Shown here piece by piece: positions 63,601 to 64,000 of a stretch of DNA of 64,000 bases. Each line of letters starts with the position of its first letter. Position 1 is the stretch's first letter. The position numbers and the translations under genes were made by a program. The stretch is from Lingula anatina (Eukaryota; Brachiopoda; Lingulata; Lingulida; Lingulidae). The DNA is taken from contig NW_019775869.1 in the NCBI RefSeq assembly GCF_001039355.2, positions 629,268 through 693,267 on the forward strand, given 5' to 3'. The notes under the pieces are model-generated. The model was not told the origin of the DNA, made no database searches, and saw only the letters and a list, made by a program, of their open reading frames with translations.

Positions 63601-64000
63601 TACTATCAGCACAAGGTGCCACTAAAAGTGACTTCTTAAGGAAGATTTAATTTTACTCCACTCCTAAGCAAAAGGTTAAGCAAACATCTTCTATAAGTGT
63701 TATAGATATTTTTAAAAGGTCCATTCAGTTAATCCTGACCTCAGCTCGAGAAGGTCATGTATATAGCCTCACACCTGTGGAATCTTTTCAATTCCCATTG
63801 ACCATTTTAAATCATCTTTGCAAGCAGTTTCAGATTAACCAGTATGACTTTTATTTTATCCCTGGTATGGCAGCATACATATGGATTAGAGTTAATCATT
63901 CCATTTATATTTGACATTTAATTTTAGTGACGCTGAAGTGGAAGATCCACTTTGAGTTCATCACCTCCCAGAATGCCATTCCTCCTCACGCTGCGCCATC
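60683..64000 (+). CDS. RGP1: RGP1, partner subunit of the RIC1-RGP1 RAB6 GEF (3' end outside window)
   Basis: With RIC1 it forms the Golgi exchange factor for RAB6, needed for retrograde traffic. Exons: 60683-60801, 61108-61253, 61454-61537, 61859-62008, 62779-62919, 63044-63171, 63394-63571, 63928-64000 (cut by the window). All junctions are GT-AG and phase-consistent. The start [11 protein letters not shown] matches human MIEVVAELSRG, and the ATG lies two bases after the acceptor. Family motifs: [93 protein letters not shown]. The family has arrestin-like beta-sandwich folds. About 340 residues are visible, most of the 391 in human RGP1. A 152 bp duplication copies the end of exon 3 and its donor into the next intron. 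Confidence 0.95.
61525..61806 (+). repeat. RGP1: 152 bp tandem duplication spanning the RGP1 exon 3 5' splice site
   Basis: Copy 1 (61525-61676) holds the last 13 bases of exon 3 (GAGCAAAAAACAT), the donor GTGAGTG and intron. Copy 2 (61677 to about 61806) repeats this with a few substitutions, including the donor GTGAGTA. Copy 2 is preceded by CCACAG, so a cryptic 13-base exon is conceivable. Reading through copy 1 meets TAG within four codons. Confidence 0.92.

Overview
This is an AT-rich metazoan nuclear genomic window with intron-dense genes, GT-AG splice sites, many microsatellites and low-copy repeats. It contains no prokaryotic operons. The protein sequences are clearly invertebrate. 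The Rac GEF in the window keeps features of Drosophila Still life (an N-terminal PH/WH1-like module and a VCPPPP motif after the PDZ domain), and the repeat content and gene set look most like a lophotrochozoan, probably a bivalve mollusc. The species assignment is inference.

Layout, left to right. Positions 1-12990: the 3' part of a TMTC2-like ER O-mannosyltransferase gene (+ strand, ten coding exons, stop at 11180-11182), its 5' exons lying left of the window. 13361-14110: a 750 bp non-autonomous DNA transposon with about 40 bp imperfect terminal inverted repeats and a TTA target duplication (PIF/Harbinger-like). 16684-17488: a two-exon gene for a 111-residue secreted cysteine-rich peptide that I do not recognise. 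19498-28625: a complete WDTC1 gene (- strand, 14 coding exons, 711 aa). 32991-34626: a three-exon gene (+ strand, 296 aa) for a secreted protein of a bacterial-type beta-propeller-like family. 37482-55756: a TIAM/Still life Rac GEF gene (- strand, 25 coding exons seen, about 1782 aa, first exon not found). 56004-59688: a 3.7 kb foldback element with arms of about 0.9 and 1.1 kb, a GC-rich minisatellite in its centre and an N in one arm. 60683-64000: RGP1 (+ strand, eight coding exons, cut by the window end), a subunit of the RIC1-RGP1 RAB6 exchange factor.

The genes do not form one pathway. TMTC2 acts in ER O-mannosylation of cadherins, WDTC1 is a CUL4-DDB1 substrate receptor, TIAM activates Rac1 at junctions and synapses, and RGP1 helps activate RAB6 at the Golgi. 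The novelty is in the secreted bacterial-type protein, the orphan cysteine-rich peptide, the foldback element, and two short tandem duplications (in WDTC1 and RGP1) that each copy an exon end together with its 5' splice site. Exon boundaries were set by hand from splice signals, reading-phase continuity and remembered family sequences. No alignment software or transcript data were used.
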